A stretch of 64,000 nt of DNA from Sphingomonas sp. JUb134 (GCF_004341505.2 NZ_SLYP02000001.1:1753501-1817500), one strand, 5' to 3'; positions 18,396-29,209 are shown, counted from the stretch's first letter. Program-made: numbers and translations. Notes: generated from the letters alone by a model not told the origin.

Positions 18396-18551
18396 TCACT
18401 GCGCCGTCATCTCTTGCTTGATCTGCAACTTGCGCTTCTTGAGCGTGGCGAGCGTCTCCTGATCCGGGGACGGGCGTCGCGACTCGGCCATGATCTGGCT
18501 GTCGAGCAGTGCGTGCTTCGCCTCAAGCGCGGCGAGATGGCCAGTCTGCAT
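18396..18551 (-). CDS. YdcH family protein (DUF465)
   Basis: A 51-residue all-helical protein beginning MQTGHLAALEAKHALLD and ending in LKKRKLQIKQEM, the hallmark of DUF465: a short coiled-coil with a basic C-terminal helix. Its function is unknown. It starts at 18551; the longer frame upstream has no family resemblance. It is divergent from a second member of the same family 152 bases away. Confidence 0.85.
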   Translation of the reverse strand: MQTGHLAALEAKHALLDSQIMAESRRPSPDQETLATLKKRKLQIKQEMTAQ

Positions 18552-18703
18552 GGATGCAATCCTCTGCTGTTGGGGTTGGGGGAGGAGCATTAGAACACGC
18601 GATTCTCCGCTTGTCTCCGCACTAGCCGTGCGCTTTCGACGCGCCGTGCGGAAAGTGCAGACGGAGCGTTGCACCCTTCCTCGACACAGGCAATGGTTAG
18701 CGG

Positions 18704-18901
18704 ATGCACGATCCCGAGATCACGACCCAGCTGGAGCACCTGCGCGTGGAGCATCGCGACCTGGATGATGCGATCGCCGCGTTGGTGGTGCAGGCAAGTC
18801 CCAACCAGTTGCAGATCGCCCGGCTCAAGCGGCGCAAGCTGCGCCTGCGCGACGAGATTGCGGCCCTGGAAGACCAGCTGATCCCCGACATCATCGCCTG
18901 A
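18704..18901 (+). CDS. YdcH family protein (DUF465), second copy
   Basis: A 65-residue DUF465 protein with LRVEHRDLDDAI in the first helix and IARLKRRKLRLRDEIAALED in the second. It resembles the divergent neighbour in layout (helix, short turn, Lys/Arg-rich helix) but is longer and clearly different in sequence, so the two are old paralogues or unrelated members. Its stop lies about 80 bases before the chosen rcdA start. Function unknown. Confidence 0.85.
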   Translation: MHDPEITTQLEHLRVEHRDLDDAIAALVVQASPNQLQIARLKRRKLRLRDEIAALEDQLIPDIIA

Positions 18902-18982
18902 CCCGTGCGCGTTTCAGAACGGGACCGCATCCTTGTTCTTGATCATATCGCACTGCAACCAGCTGTGGCATCTCCACGGGCC

Positions 18983-19438
18983 ATGGATCGCTTCGCTCCG
19001 CCTCCTGCGCTGCATCACCGGCTGATCGGCCCGCTCCACGTCGAGGCGATGCTGCTCGCTGACGAAGCGCGGGCCTATTTCGACCTGGCCGGCAAGCGCG
19101 ACCGCGGCCGATTGGATCCGATCGCGCGGGTCGCCTTCTCCTGCGAATCGCTGAAGCTGACGACGCGGCTGATGCACGTGACCTCCTGGCTGTTGACCCA
19201 GCGGGCTCGGGAGACCGGAGAAGTGGAGGCACGACCCGTTCTCACGAGCAGCCGCGCAATCGGGATCGCGCCGGAGACTGCCGAGGATGTGCTCGCGCTG
19301 CTTCCGGAGCCGGCCCGTGTGCTGATCGAGGCCAGCATCGACCTTTACCGGCGGGTGGAGCGGCTGGATGCCGCTCAAGGAGCGGATGCTGCAAGCCCCG
19401 CGCGCGTCATGCTCGACAGGCTCTCCGCCAGCTTCTGA
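18983..19438 (+). CDS. rcdA: RcdA-family protein (DUF1465)
   Basis: A protein of about 151 residues in the DUF1465 family, whose Caulobacter member RcdA is an adaptor that helps ClpXP degrade the cell-cycle regulator CtrA. The conserved helical core runs from LHHRLIGPLHVEAMLLADEARAYF through VAFSCESLKLTTRLMHVTSWLL. The C-terminal tail is variable, as in other members. The start is uncertain: ATG 18983 fits the conserved core, while GTG 18905 would add 26 residues without family resemblance. That it works in CtrA turnover is inferred from the family. Confidence 0.75.
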   Translation: MDRFAPPPALHHRLIGPLHVEAMLLADEARAYFDLAGKRDRGRLDPIARVAFSCESLKLTTRLMHVTSWLLTQRARETGEVEARPVLTSSRAIGIAPETAEDVLALLPEPARVLIEASIDLYRRVERLDAAQGADAASPARVMLDRLSASF

Positions 19439-19451
19439 TCGGGGCCCCGGG

Positions 19452-20804
19452 CTACAGCAGCCCGGCAACTTGCCCCAGCAGCACGCAGTTCAGCGTGATG
19501 ACTGCGGCACAAATCGCCCACGCCGCGATCTTCATGACCGGCCCGTTGACGAAGCTGCCCATGCGCCGGCGGTCGCTCGTGATCTGCACCAGCGGATAGA
19601 CGGCAAACGGAAGCTGGAGGCTGAGCACCACCTGGCTCGCCAGCAGCAGCTGTGCCGTGCCGCTCGCACCATACCAGGTCGCAACCACGGCCGCCGGCAC
19701 GATCGCGATCAGCCGGGTGATCATGCGCCGCATCCAAACCGGCATCCGCAGATCCAGGAAGCCTTCCATGACGATCTGGCCGGCGAGCGTGCCCGTCAGC
19801 GTGGAATTCTGCCCGGACGCGAGCAGGGCGATGCCGAACAGGATGCTTGCCACGCTCGCGCCCAGCATGGGCGTCAACAGGGCGTACGCGTCCTGAATCT
19901 CGGCAACATCGGTTCGCCCGGCGGTATGGAACGTCGCGGCGGCGAGCACCAGGATCGAGCCATTGATGAAAAGCGCCAGCATGAGCGCGACGGAACTGTC
20001 GATGGTGGCGAGCTTCACCGCCTCCTTGCGCCCCTCCAGCGAGCGATCGAAGCGCCGGGTCTGCACGATCGAGGAGTGCAGGTAGAGATTGTGCGGCATC
20101 ACCGTCGCGCCGAGGATGCCGATCGCAACATAGAGCATGGCCGGGTTGGTGACGATCTCCGGCTTGGGGATCAGCCCGGCGGCGATGCCGGCAAGGCTCG
20201 GCTGCGCCAGGAACAGCTCGACCGCAAAGCACCCGGCGATGATGATCAGCAACGCGACGATGAACGCCTCGAGCTTGCGGAAGCCATATTGCTGAAGAAG
20301 CAGGATCAGCATGACGTCGACCGCCGTCAGGCAGACGCCGAGCGCAAGCGGAATGCCGAACAGGAGCTGGAGCGCGATCGCGGTGCCGATCACCTCGGCG
20401 AGATCGCAGGCGATGATCGCCAGTTCGCAGAGCACCCAGAGCATCCAGCGGACGGGCGTGGAATACTGCTCGCGGCATGCCTGCGCCAGGTCGAGCTCGG
20501 TCACGATGCCGAGCTTTGCCGACAGCGCCTGCAGCACCATCGCCATGATGTTGGAGATCAGGATGACCGACAGCAGCGTGTAGCCAAAGGCCGATCCGCC
20601 CGCCAGGTCGGTCGCCCAGTTGCCCGGGTCCATATAGCCGACGGCAACGAGGTAGCCTGGGCCCGCGAAGGCGCCCAGTTTTCGCCAGAAGCTGCCGGCG
20701 CCTGCAGGCACGCTGATGCTGCGGTTGGCGCCGGGGAGGCTGGGTGCCCGGGGTGCGGCGGCACCCCCGGCGAGCGGTGAAGAACTCGCCGGGGGTGGGG
20801 TCAT
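19452..20804 (-). CDS. mntH: Nramp divalent metal transporter
   Basis: A 450-residue proton-coupled Mn2+/Fe2+ importer. Metal-site motifs are present: DPGN (residues 59-62) in the first helix and [10 protein letters not shown] in the sixth. About eleven membrane helices are apparent. The first 40 residues are a low-complexity Ala/Pro/Ser leader not needed for the fold, so the real start could be a little downstream. It follows the first ferritin-like gene by 40 bases on the same strand, and thus probably shares its transcript. No MntR or Fur site could be assigned. Confidence 0.93.
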   Translation of the reverse strand: MTPPPASSSPLAGGAAAPRAPSLPGANRSISVPAGAGSFWRKLGAFAGPGYLVAVGYMDPGNWATDLAGGSAFGYTLLSVILISNIMAMVLQALSAKLGIVTELDLAQACREQYSTPVRWMLWVLCELAIIACDLAEVIGTAIALQLLFGIPLALGVCLTAVDVMLILLLQQYGFRKLEAFIVALLIIIAGCFAVELFLAQPSLAGIAAGLIPKPEIVTNPAMLYVAIGILGATVMPHNLYLHSSIVQTRRFDRSLEGRKEAVKLATIDSSVALMLALFINGSILVLAAATFHTAGRTDVAEIQDAYALLTPMLGASVASILFGIALLASGQNSTLTGTLAGQIVMEGFLDLRMPVWMRRMITRLIAIVPAAVVATWYGASGTAQLLLASQVVLSLQLPFAVYPLVQITSDRRRMGSFVNGPVMKIAAWAICAAVITLNCVLLGQVAGLL

Positions 20805-20844
20805 TCTGCCATTCTTCCTCGGTATTCGGTGTTTCTCGCGGGCC

Positions 20845-21876
20845 TCAGAGCGCCGCGCTGGACTTGAGCAGGCCGTTCACACCCTTCGGGAAAAAGCCGC
20901 CGCTGGTTGCGACCTTGTTGCCGAGATAGACGATGTTGAGAACCTGCGTTGGGGTACGCGCGAACGCGATCCCCGTTCCGTCAGAAGGCACGATGTTCGA
21001 CGCATTGTTCACCAGCCGGACGCCTTGGTCCGTGTCGCTGCCGGCGCCGTCGAGCGCGTCGCGCGCATTGGAGATCTTGTCGGTGGCGTCCAGCAGCGAC
21101 GCCATGTTGACCCCCTTGCGGTAGAGGACGGTACGGACGAGCCCCGCGTGATAGGCTTCCGACGCCTGGATGCCGGCCGTCGCGTCGATGTAGCTGGTGG
21201 TGCTCAGATACTGAATGGCGCCGCGATAGGCGGTGACGCCCACGTCCTCGAACAGGAACGCCGCGAGCAGGAAGTTCTCGTCGTTCGCATACGGATCGAA
21301 CGTCTGCCCCTGCTGGATCAGGCCTGCGGCGACCGCGGCGCTTGCAAAGGCGCTGGTGGCGGACGTGCCGAGGTCGATCGCCGGCTGCGCGATCACCGGA
21401 GTGCCGATCGTGCGGCGGAGGAAGGCGACGTGCGCCTGCTCGTCCGCTGCGATCTCGCGCGCATAGCGCGCCACCAGCGGATCGGTGAAGTTCACCTGGC
21501 GTCCACCCGTCGCCTCGCCCGCGGTGCCGGCGCCCGACAGAAGGTTCGACGGCAGGCCCGCACCGGTCGCGGCGAAGGCATAGAACTGCGCCTCGAGATA
21601 TTCGAGGTTCAGCGCGAAGTTGAGCACGTCCGCTTCGGTGGCCGTGGGCGTCGGCGTCGGCGTTGCGGTTGCCGATCCGGTCGGCGTGGGCGTCGGGGTG
21701 GCCGCAGTGGTCACCGTACCCGCGTCGTCGTCATCGTTGCCGCCGCACGCCGACAGCACCGCGGCACCGGCCGCGGCGATGCCGAAGCCGCCTGCATAGC
21801 GGAAGAATTCACGGCGCTCGGCGCGACGCTTGTCGCTGGCTTCGAGCACCTGCTGGAGGGGTTCCTGCTGATCCAT
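20845..21876 (-). CDS. Ferritin-like domain lipoprotein, copy 1
   Basis: A 343-residue exported protein. The N-terminus has [10 protein letters not shown] followed by a hydrophobic stretch and LSACGG, suggesting a twin-arginine-exported lipoprotein. Next comes an Asp-rich and TP-repeat linker, then a four-helix ferritin-like domain (Ferritin_2 type). Putative metal ligands are intact: [13 protein letters not shown] (ExxH), FEDVGVTAY and SEAYHAG (ExxH). It lies between a paralogue and mntH on one strand, which suggests a link to manganese or iron handling or oxidative stress in the periplasm. Enzyme activity is unknown. Confidence 0.82.
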   Translation of the reverse strand: MDQQEPLQQVLEASDKRRAERREFFRYAGGFGIAAAGAAVLSACGGNDDDDAGTVTTAATPTPTPTGSATATPTPTPTATEADVLNFALNLEYLEAQFYAFAATGAGLPSNLLSGAGTAGEATGGRQVNFTDPLVARYAREIAADEQAHVAFLRRTIGTPVIAQPAIDLGTSATSAFASAAVAAGLIQQGQTFDPYANDENFLLAAFLFEDVGVTAYRGAIQYLSTTSYIDATAGIQASEAYHAGLVRTVLYRKGVNMASLLDATDKISNARDALDGAGSDTDQGVRLVNNASNIVPSDGTGIAFARTPTQVLNIVYLGNKVATSGGFFPKGVNGLLKSSAAL

Positions 21877-21901
21877 GGTAAGCTTCCTGCCTGTCGGTGC
21901 G

Positions 21902-22915
21902 TCAGTTGGCGTCGCTGGTCTTGACGGCGCCGTTCACCCCGTTGGGGAAGAAGCCGCCCTTGTCTGCCGCCGCCGCGCTCAAGAAGAGGACGTTCAGCGT
22001 CTGCTTGAACGAACGACCCAGCACCAGGCCGTCGTCGTTAGTCGGCACGATGTTGCTCGCGTCGCCACGGTTGCTGATCCCCTGGTCCAGGTCGCTGCTG
22101 CCGTCATAGCCGTCGCGCGCGTTGGACAGACCGTCGGCGCGCGTGATCAAATCGGGATTGGTCGAGCCCTTGGTATAGAGCGTCGTGCGGACCATGGCGG
22201 CGTGATACGCCTCGGTCGACATGATGCCGCTCGCCACCTGAAGCAGGGTGCTGCTCTTGATGAGGGTTGCCGCACCGCGATAGGCGCTGACCCCCAGATC
22301 CTCGAACAGGAATGCCGCGAGAAGGAAGTTCTCGTCGCTGGCATAAGGATTGAAGGTCTCGCCGGTGCCGATAATGCCGGCCGCACGGGCAACCACCGAG
22401 AAGGCACTGGTGGCGCTGACGCTCAGGTCGATGGCAGGTTGGGCGACCGCCGAGGTGCCCAGCGCGCTGCGCATGAACTCGACATGGGCGAGCTGGTCCT
22501 GCGCGATCTCCCGCGCCATCTGGCCGACCACGTCATCGCTGAAAGTGACTTTCGCGCCACCCGTCACGCTGCCCTGCGTACCCGTACCGGTGAGAAGGGT
22601 GCTGGCGATCCCGCTGCCGGTGGTCGCCAGGGCATAGAATTGCGCCTGGAGATACTCGATCTGGAGCAGGAAGTTCAGGATGTCGGCATCGCTGATCCCG
22701 CTCGTCGCAGAGGTCGTGGGGGTGGGCGTCGGGGTCGGCGTGGGGCTCGACGAGCCGCCGTCGTCATCGTCGTCGCCGCCACAGGCGCTGACCAGCGCCG
22801 CACCTGCCGCCGCGACGGTGAAGCCGCCCGCATAGCGCAGGAAATCACGCCGGTCGGCGCGGCGCCGCTCCTGCGTGTCCAGAACCTCGTCCAGCCCCGT
22901 GTCGTCGCTCATCAA
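21902..22915 (-). CDS. Ferritin-like domain lipoprotein, copy 2 (ligand changed)
   Basis: A 337-residue tandem paralogue of the next gene, with the same order: RRDFLRYAGG leader, lipobox-like LVSACGG, Asp-rich and TP-repeat linker, and ferritin-like domain. The two align throughout. In the second helix the ExxH motif of copy 1 (EQAH) reads QLAH here, so a predicted metal-ligand glutamate is a glutamine. The remaining motifs (EYLQAQFY, FEDLGVSAY, TEAYHAA) are kept. It is the first gene of the probable unit copy 2, copy 1, mntH, with only 25 bases to copy 1. Confidence 0.82.
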   Translation of the reverse strand: MMSDDTGLDEVLDTQERRRADRRDFLRYAGGFTVAAAGAALVSACGGDDDDDGGSSSPTPTPTPTPTTSATSGISDADILNFLLQIEYLQAQFYALATTGSGIASTLLTGTGTQGSVTGGAKVTFSDDVVGQMAREIAQDQLAHVEFMRSALGTSAVAQPAIDLSVSATSAFSVVARAAGIIGTGETFNPYASDENFLLAAFLFEDLGVSAYRGAATLIKSSTLLQVASGIMSTEAYHAAMVRTTLYTKGSTNPDLITRADGLSNARDGYDGSSDLDQGISNRGDASNIVPTNDDGLVLGRSFKQTLNVLFLSAAAADKGGFFPNGVNGAVKTSDAN

Positions 22916-23134
22916 CGCCTCCCAATGAACACGTCGGTCCGCCGTTCTGCGGTGTTGCCGCGCTCAGCTCCCGACGGCACGCCCGCCCATGCCGATCCGG
23001 CAAGGGCGGTCCGTGTCCGAACCGCTGCTGTTACCGGCGATTGCGTCGATTACCAACTGTCTTTCGGCAGCATGCCAAACGCGAGCCACTACAGGCTGGG
23101 TCGCCTCGACGAGCGGTGTCATGAATGAAGGGGG

Positions 23135-23177
23135 GGCAGGATAGGTCCCGCTATCCAACACGCACACCTATCCTGCC
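23135..23177. terminator. 12-bp perfect stem-loop 3' of tRNA-Lys
   Basis: GGCAGGATAGGT (23135-23146) and ACCTATCCTGCC (23166-23177) form a perfect stem with a 19-base loop. It begins 30 bases past the tRNA 3' end on the minus strand, so it may end that transcript. No T-run follows. The rest of 22916-23207 holds no supported gene. Confidence 0.5.
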
Positions 23178-23207
23178 GTCAGATCGTCATGTTTCTGAGG
23201 AGGAAGG

Positions 23208-23283
<76 letters not shown>

Positions 23284-23390
23284 GTCGCCTTTGGCGAGGG
23301 CGGTGGGCTAGGCCCGCCGCGTTGGAGGCGGCCAACTAGCAACGTCCCCCGAGCCTGCCAACCCCAAAAATGCAGTGCGGCGAAGTTTTT

Positions 23391-24524
23391 TCACCAGCGC
23401 TGCTGATCGCGGTTGCTCCGGTCGATCGACATCAGAATGCCGAGCGACAGCAGCACCGTCATCTGGGCCGATCCGCCATAGCTGACGAGCGGCAGGGGAA
23501 TGCCCACCACGGGTGCGAGGCCCATCACCATCATGAGGTTGATCGCCACATAGAAGAAGATGGTGGTGGCGAGTCCGGCCGCGGCAAGGCGGGCGAAGCG
23601 GGTGTTCGAGCGCACGCCCACGTTCACGCCCCAGCGGATGACCAGCAAGAACGCCAGGATCAGCAGCACGCCGCCGATCAGGCCCCATTCCTCGGCCATC
23701 GTGGCGAAGACGAAGTCGGTGTGACCTTCGGGGAGGTAGTCGAGGTGGCTCTGGGTGCCTTGAAGGAAGCCCTTGCCGAAGATGCCGCCGGAGCCGATCG
23801 CGATCTTGGACTGGCTGATGTGATAGCCGGCACCCAGCGGGTCGCTTTCCGGATCCAGGAAGATCAACACCCGGTTGCGCTGATAGTCGTGCAGCAGGAA
23901 GTTGAACGCCACGGGCACGATCACGACGAACGCCAGCGCGCCACCGATGAACAGCCGCAGCGGCAAGCCTGCCAGGAACATGACGGTCAGGCCGCCCGCG
24001 GTGATCATCAGCGCGGTGCCGAGATCGGGCTGCAGCATCACCAGCGCGGCGGGGACGCCGATCAGCGCGAGCGCAGGCCAGATCGCGCCGAAGCGCCGGA
24101 TCTCGGAAGGCGGCAGGAGGTCGTAGAAGCGCGCCAGGGCCAGGACGATGGCAGGCTTCATCAGTTCGGAAGGCTGAAGCCGGATAATGCCGATGTCGAG
24201 CCATCGCTGGCTCCCGCCGCGCACCGCCCCCAGCAGTTCCACCAGCAGGAGCAGGACGACGATCACCGCATAGGCGGGAAGCGCGCCTTGCTGCCACACC
24301 GAGAGGCGGACGCGCGAGATCACTACCGCTGCGGCGACGAAGACCAGGAAGCGGATGCCCTGGCGGAGCGCCCACGGATTGATGCTGCCGCCGGCGGCGG
24401 AGAACAGCACCACCAGCCCGAATCCGCCGATCGCCAGCACCAGCACGAGCATCCGCCACGGCAGCTGGGCGAGCGCCGACGGAACAAGGCCGAGGCCGAC
24501 GCCGGAGTTCTTGATGCGCTTCAT
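23391..24524 (-). CDS. rodA: Rod shape-determining glycan polymerase RodA
   Basis: RodA is a SEDS-family glycosyltransferase that polymerises peptidoglycan with its partner PBP2. The 377 residues contain about ten membrane helices and the SEDS signature regions LQPSELMKPA and VSYGGSAQM. The start at MKRIKNSG (24524) lies ten bases after the mrdA stop. A longer frame would overlap mrdA and is not supported. It ends the cluster mreB-mreC-mreD-mrdA-rodA. Confidence 0.96.
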   Translation of the reverse strand: MKRIKNSGVGLGLVPSALAQLPWRMLVLVLAIGGFGLVVLFSAAGGSINPWALRQGIRFLVFVAAAVVISRVRLSVWQQGALPAYAVIVVLLLLVELLGAVRGGSQRWLDIGIIRLQPSELMKPAIVLALARFYDLLPPSEIRRFGAIWPALALIGVPAALVMLQPDLGTALMITAGGLTVMFLAGLPLRLFIGGALAFVVIVPVAFNFLLHDYQRNRVLIFLDPESDPLGAGYHISQSKIAIGSGGIFGKGFLQGTQSHLDYLPEGHTDFVFATMAEEWGLIGGVLLILAFLLVIRWGVNVGVRSNTRFARLAAAGLATTIFFYVAINLMMVMGLAPVVGIPLPLVSYGGSAQMTVLLSLGILMSIDRSNRDQQRW

Positions 24525-24534
24525 TCGGGCCGCT

Positions 24535-26586
24535 TCACTCCGGACTACGGCTGGTGTTGGACTGGGCGACGTCGCCTTCGGGCACGGCCTGGTTGGCGAT
24601 CGCCGCATCGACGGCGTTGCCGACCGCCTCCGGCGTGTCGACCGTTGCGGGGGCGGGCGCTACCTGCGCAGCGGCGTTGGCTGCCTGGAAGGCGGCTGCT
24701 TCCGCCCGCATGCGTGTGGCGATGTCGCCGCCCCAGGTTGGCTCGAACTCCGCCAGCGATTTCATCGCCCGCTCCTTGTCATAGAGATAGGTGAAGATGT
24801 CGCGCGCGATGATCGGGGTGTCCAGGTTCCGGATCAGGTGGGCGTTGTGCTCCAGCACGATACCCGCCGCGTAGCGCGGGTTGTCCGCCGACGAGAAGCA
24901 GATGAACAGCGCGTGGTCGCGCAGCTTGAAGGGCAACTGGGCGTTGCTGAGCACACCGGAGCGGCGCTCTGCCATGGTGATGCGGCGGACCTGGGCGCTG
25001 CCCGTCTTGCCGGCGATGGTGACACCCGGCACCTGCATCCGTGCCGCGCCGCCGGTACCACCGTCGTTGACCACGGCGAACATCGAATCCCGCACGATCG
25101 CCATCTGCTCGGGCGTTGCCGAGAGCAGCGGTGCGGTAGGAGCGCGGCCGTTCAGCAGCAGCCGAGGCTGAAGCGCGCGACCCGAGGCGAGCCTGGACGC
25201 CATCACCGCCAGCTGGAGCGGGTTGGCGAGCACGTACCCCTGACCGATCGACGCATTGAGCGAATCGGCCACGGTCCAGGGCTTGCCATATTTTTTCAGT
25301 TTCCACGCCGAATCCGGCATGGTCCCGTAGCGCTGGGAGGAAAACGGCAGGTCGAAGGTCTGGCCGAGCCCGAGCGAGCGGGCGACCTTTGCGAACATGT
25401 CGTAGCCGAACCGGCGTGCCATCTCGTAGAAGTAGATGTCGCAGCTCTGCGCCACCGCGCGGCGCATGTTGGTGGGGCCATGGCCGCCGCGCTTGTGGCA
25501 GTGGAAGACGCCGGTACCGACGCGCATCGCGCCTGAACAAAACACTGTCTCCTGCGGGTGCACGCCCGCCTGCAGCAGGGCCAGCGCGTTCATCGGCTTG
25601 ACCGTCGAGCCGGGGGGATACAGCCCCTGGAGCACCTTGTTCATCAAGGGGATGTGGTCGTCTTCCGAAAGCATCTTCCATTCGAGCCGGCCGATGCCGT
25701 CGGAGAAGCTGTTCGGATCATAGGCGGGCATCGACACCATCGCCAGGATGTCCCCGGTCAGGCAGTCGATGACGACCGCGGCGCCGGAATTGGTGCCCAG
25801 GCGGCGGGCCGCATATTCCTGCAGCCCCGCGTCGATCGTCAGGCGGACGGTCTGGCCGGGGCGGTCCGGACGGGTGGCGAGTTCGCGCACCGGCTCGCCG
25901 CGGGCGGTGACCTCCACCCGCTTTTCTCCCGGCACCCCGCGGAGCCGAACTTCCAGCGTCTTTTCAAGGCCATCCTTGCCAAGCTTGAAGCCCGGTGTGA
26001 TGAGCAGGCGGTCCTTGGTCTCCTGATACTGCTCGGCCGACGCGGCTCCCACATAGCCCGTCAGATGGGCAACGGCCGCTCCCATGGGGTAGTTGCGCGA
26101 GAAGCCGCGTGCCGGGACGACCCCTGGAAGGTCGGGCAGGCGAACGCTGAGCGCGGCATAGCGCTCCCAAGGCAGGTTCTCGGCGACCTGAACCGGCTGC
26201 AGCCCGCGGCTGCGCTTCAGGTCAGTCTCGATCCGCTCCATGTCTTCGGCGGGCAGCGCGAGCAGATCCCGCAGCACCCCCAGAACGCGGGCAGGATTCT
26301 CCAGCCGGTCCGGGATGATATCGACGCGGAAATCGGTGCGGTTGTTGGCGATCGGCGCGCCGTTGCGGTCGACGATCCAGCCACGGCGCGGCGGCACCAG
26401 CGTCATGTTGACGCGGTTGCTTTCCGCCATCAGTTCGTAATGTTCGTTCTCGGCGACGGCGAGCCACGCCATCCGCCCGGCGAGCAGCAAGCCCATGCCG
26501 CCCTGCATCGCCCCCAGCGCAAAGGCGCGACGGGAGAAGGTGAAGGCCTGGGTCGCCTCGGTAACCACCCGCGACGGGCGGCTCAC
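24535..26586 (-). CDS. mrdA: Penicillin-binding protein 2
   Basis: PBP2 is the transpeptidase of the elongation machinery. The 683 residues show a membrane anchor near residues 20-45, the PBP dimerisation domain, and the transpeptidase domain with STVK (PPGSTVKPM, catalytic Ser), the SCD motif (QSCDIYFY) and KTG (AGKTGSAQV). The C-terminal 70 residues form an Ala/Pro-rich tail. The start is a GTG whose bases overlap the mreD stop (GTGA). Much longer frames extend upstream but run through mreD and are not real. Confidence 0.96.
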   Translation of the reverse strand: MSRPSRVVTEATQAFTFSRRAFALGAMQGGMGLLLAGRMAWLAVAENEHYELMAESNRVNMTLVPPRRGWIVDRNGAPIANNRTDFRVDIIPDRLENPARVLGVLRDLLALPAEDMERIETDLKRSRGLQPVQVAENLPWERYAALSVRLPDLPGVVPARGFSRNYPMGAAVAHLTGYVGAASAEQYQETKDRLLITPGFKLGKDGLEKTLEVRLRGVPGEKRVEVTARGEPVRELATRPDRPGQTVRLTIDAGLQEYAARRLGTNSGAAVVIDCLTGDILAMVSMPAYDPNSFSDGIGRLEWKMLSEDDHIPLMNKVLQGLYPPGSTVKPMNALALLQAGVHPQETVFCSGAMRVGTGVFHCHKRGGHGPTNMRRAVAQSCDIYFYEMARRFGYDMFAKVARSLGLGQTFDLPFSSQRYGTMPDSAWKLKKYGKPWTVADSLNASIGQGYVLANPLQLAVMASRLASGRALQPRLLLNGRAPTAPLLSATPEQMAIVRDSMFAVVNDGGTGGAARMQVPGVTIAGKTGSAQVRRITMAERRSGVLSNAQLPFKLRDHALFICFSSADNPRYAAGIVLEHNAHLIRNLDTPIIARDIFTYLYDKERAMKSLAEFEPTWGGDIATRMRAEAAAFQAANAAAQVAPAPATVDTPEAVGNAVDAAIANQAVPEGDVAQSNTSRSPE

Positions 26587-27095
26587 CTGCCGGCGCTCCG
26601 GCGATACTGCCAGGCGCAGAGGCGGGTGATCGCAGGAAAGAGCAGCCCGGAAAGAGCCGTCTGGATGAGCAAGGGGCCGTCCACATAGGCCGAAAGCATG
26701 CCGGCGAAGACCCGGCCAAGCGCCAGGCAAAGCGCCACAGCCGCGGTTGCGATCAGCCAGTCCTGCCAGAAGTCCCGCTGGACGAGGCGGGTGTCCAGCA
26801 CGTCGAGGGCGATGAGGCACAGCGACCAGAGCAGCATCGCGCTGCCGAGCGGCTGGCCGCTCACGAGGTCGTCGAACAAGCCCAGCGGTGCGGCCGCCCA
26901 GGCCGGCAAGGCATTCGATCGAAACAGCCGCCACGCGAGCAGGGCCAGCAGCCCGAACGGGGGCAGGAACGGGATGGTCGCGATGATCGGCACGATGGTG
27001 ATCAGCGATCCGATCAGCACCATCACCACGGCTGGACGCCAATGGCGATAGGGCGGTTCGGGCACCGAAAGCTCGATCGGCACGGGCGTGCTCAC
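26583..27095 (-). CDS. mreD: Rod shape-determining protein MreD
   Basis: A 170-residue integral membrane protein with five to six hydrophobic helices, matching MreD in length and in position between mreC and mrdA. It links MreB filaments outside to the periplasmic elongation proteins. Its GTG start overlaps the mreC stop (GTGA), and its stop overlaps the mrdA GTG, so translation is coupled along the cluster. MreD sequences are weakly conserved; position is the main evidence. Confidence 0.9.
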   Translation of the reverse strand: MSTPVPIELSVPEPPYRHWRPAVVMVLIGSLITIVPIIATIPFLPPFGLLALLAWRLFRSNALPAWAAAPLGLFDDLVSGQPLGSAMLLWSLCLIALDVLDTRLVQRDFWQDWLIATAAVALCLALGRVFAGMLSAYVDGPLLIQTALSGLLFPAITRLCAWQYRRSAGR

Positions 27096-28009
27096 GGAGC
27101 CGCGTCCGGGGCGGGAGCGGGGGGCGACGACGCGCTCGAAGCCGGGAAGGCGGGGGGCGGCGGCAACGGCGGCAAGAAAGTCTGCAGCACCAGCGCATAA
27201 TCCGCGCGGTCGGGCTGGGCGAAGACCCGCGAGGTCGCGGTGTCGCGCGCATTCTGGAGCACGCGGGCAACCGGGATCCCGGGCGGATAGATGCCGCCGA
27301 TCCCCGACGTCACGAAGATGTCCCCCGCGAGGAACGGCGCGTTCGCGATGTTCGCGGACCGCACGTCCACGAACCCGTCGCCACGGCCGCTGGCAATCGC
27401 GGGCAGCCCGTCGCGAGTACGGCGAACGGGAATGACGCTGTCCGGGTCGGTCAGCAGAACCACGCGTGCGGTATTGGCGCTGGTCTCGACCACACGGCCC
27501 AGCAACCCTTCCGGTCCACGAACCGGTTGACCGGAGCGCACGCCTTGGCTGTAGCCGGCGGCAAGCACGGCATAGCGCCGCGTGCTCGACGCGCTCGAAC
27601 TCACGAGCCGGGCCGTGGCCACGGCCTGGATCGGCAGTTCCCGCACCTCGAGAAGCCGCCGCAGCCGCGCATTCTCCCGCGCCAGGAGGCGTGCGCGCTG
27701 CACCAGGGCCTCGTCCTGCTTCAGCGTGGCGCGCAGCCGACGGTTCTCACTCGCCGTCCGGAAATGCTCCGAGACGGCCGCCGGACCGCTCGCGAGGAAG
27801 TCGCGGACGTGGCGCAGCCCCAGCGAAACGGGTGCCGTCCCTTCGCGCACGACGCCGCGCGCGGCTGCGAACGCTGCGGGGTGGAACGTCGACAGCAGCA
27901 GCAGGGCAGCCGCGATCAGCGCCCCTGCCGCCGCCGCGACATAGCCCAGGAACAATCCATATTGCGCCCGGCGCGAAAAGCCCGGACGCCGGTCGCGTTG
28001 CGGCGCCAT
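27092..28009 (-). CDS. mreC: Rod shape-determining protein MreC
   Basis: A 305-residue bitopic protein. A membrane helix (about residues 20-42) is followed by a coiled-coil containing RARLLARENARLRRLLEV, then the two beta-barrel domains of MreC with GLLGRVVETSANTARVVLLTD. The Pro/Ala-rich C-terminus is typical of alphaproteobacteria. MreC forms the periplasmic scaffold that activates PBP2. The start is at MAPQRDRRPG (28009). It lies 16 bases after mreB. Confidence 0.94.
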   Translation of the reverse strand: MAPQRDRRPGFSRRAQYGLFLGYVAAAAGALIAAALLLLSTFHPAAFAAARGVVREGTAPVSLGLRHVRDFLASGPAAVSEHFRTASENRRLRATLKQDEALVQRARLLARENARLRRLLEVRELPIQAVATARLVSSSASSTRRYAVLAAGYSQGVRSGQPVRGPEGLLGRVVETSANTARVVLLTDPDSVIPVRRTRDGLPAIASGRGDGFVDVRSANIANAPFLAGDIFVTSGIGGIYPPGIPVARVLQNARDTATSRVFAQPDRADYALVLQTFLPPLPPPPAFPASSASSPPAPAPDAAP

Positions 28010-28025
28010 GGCCGGCAACCCCCCA

Positions 28026-29081
<1,056 letters not shown>

Positions 29082-29209
29082 CTATCGCCGCGTCGCCCCC
29101 GTCGCGGCAGTTCGCACCTGTTCCGGACCCCATCGACTGGATCTCTCCGGCCGATTTACGTGGCGGATGCGGGTCGCGGGATGGCGCCGCTTGGGCTAGA
29201 GCGGCACCC

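Noticed and set aside
18905..18982. GTG start extending the RcdA-family protein
   Set aside because: The extra 26 residues lack family resemblance; the ATG at 18983 begins near the conserved core. Not fully excluded.
26586..27270. N-terminal extension of PBP2 up to 27270
   Set aside because: It runs through mreD in another frame. The GTG at 26586, overlapping the mreD stop, gives the expected PBP2 N-terminus.
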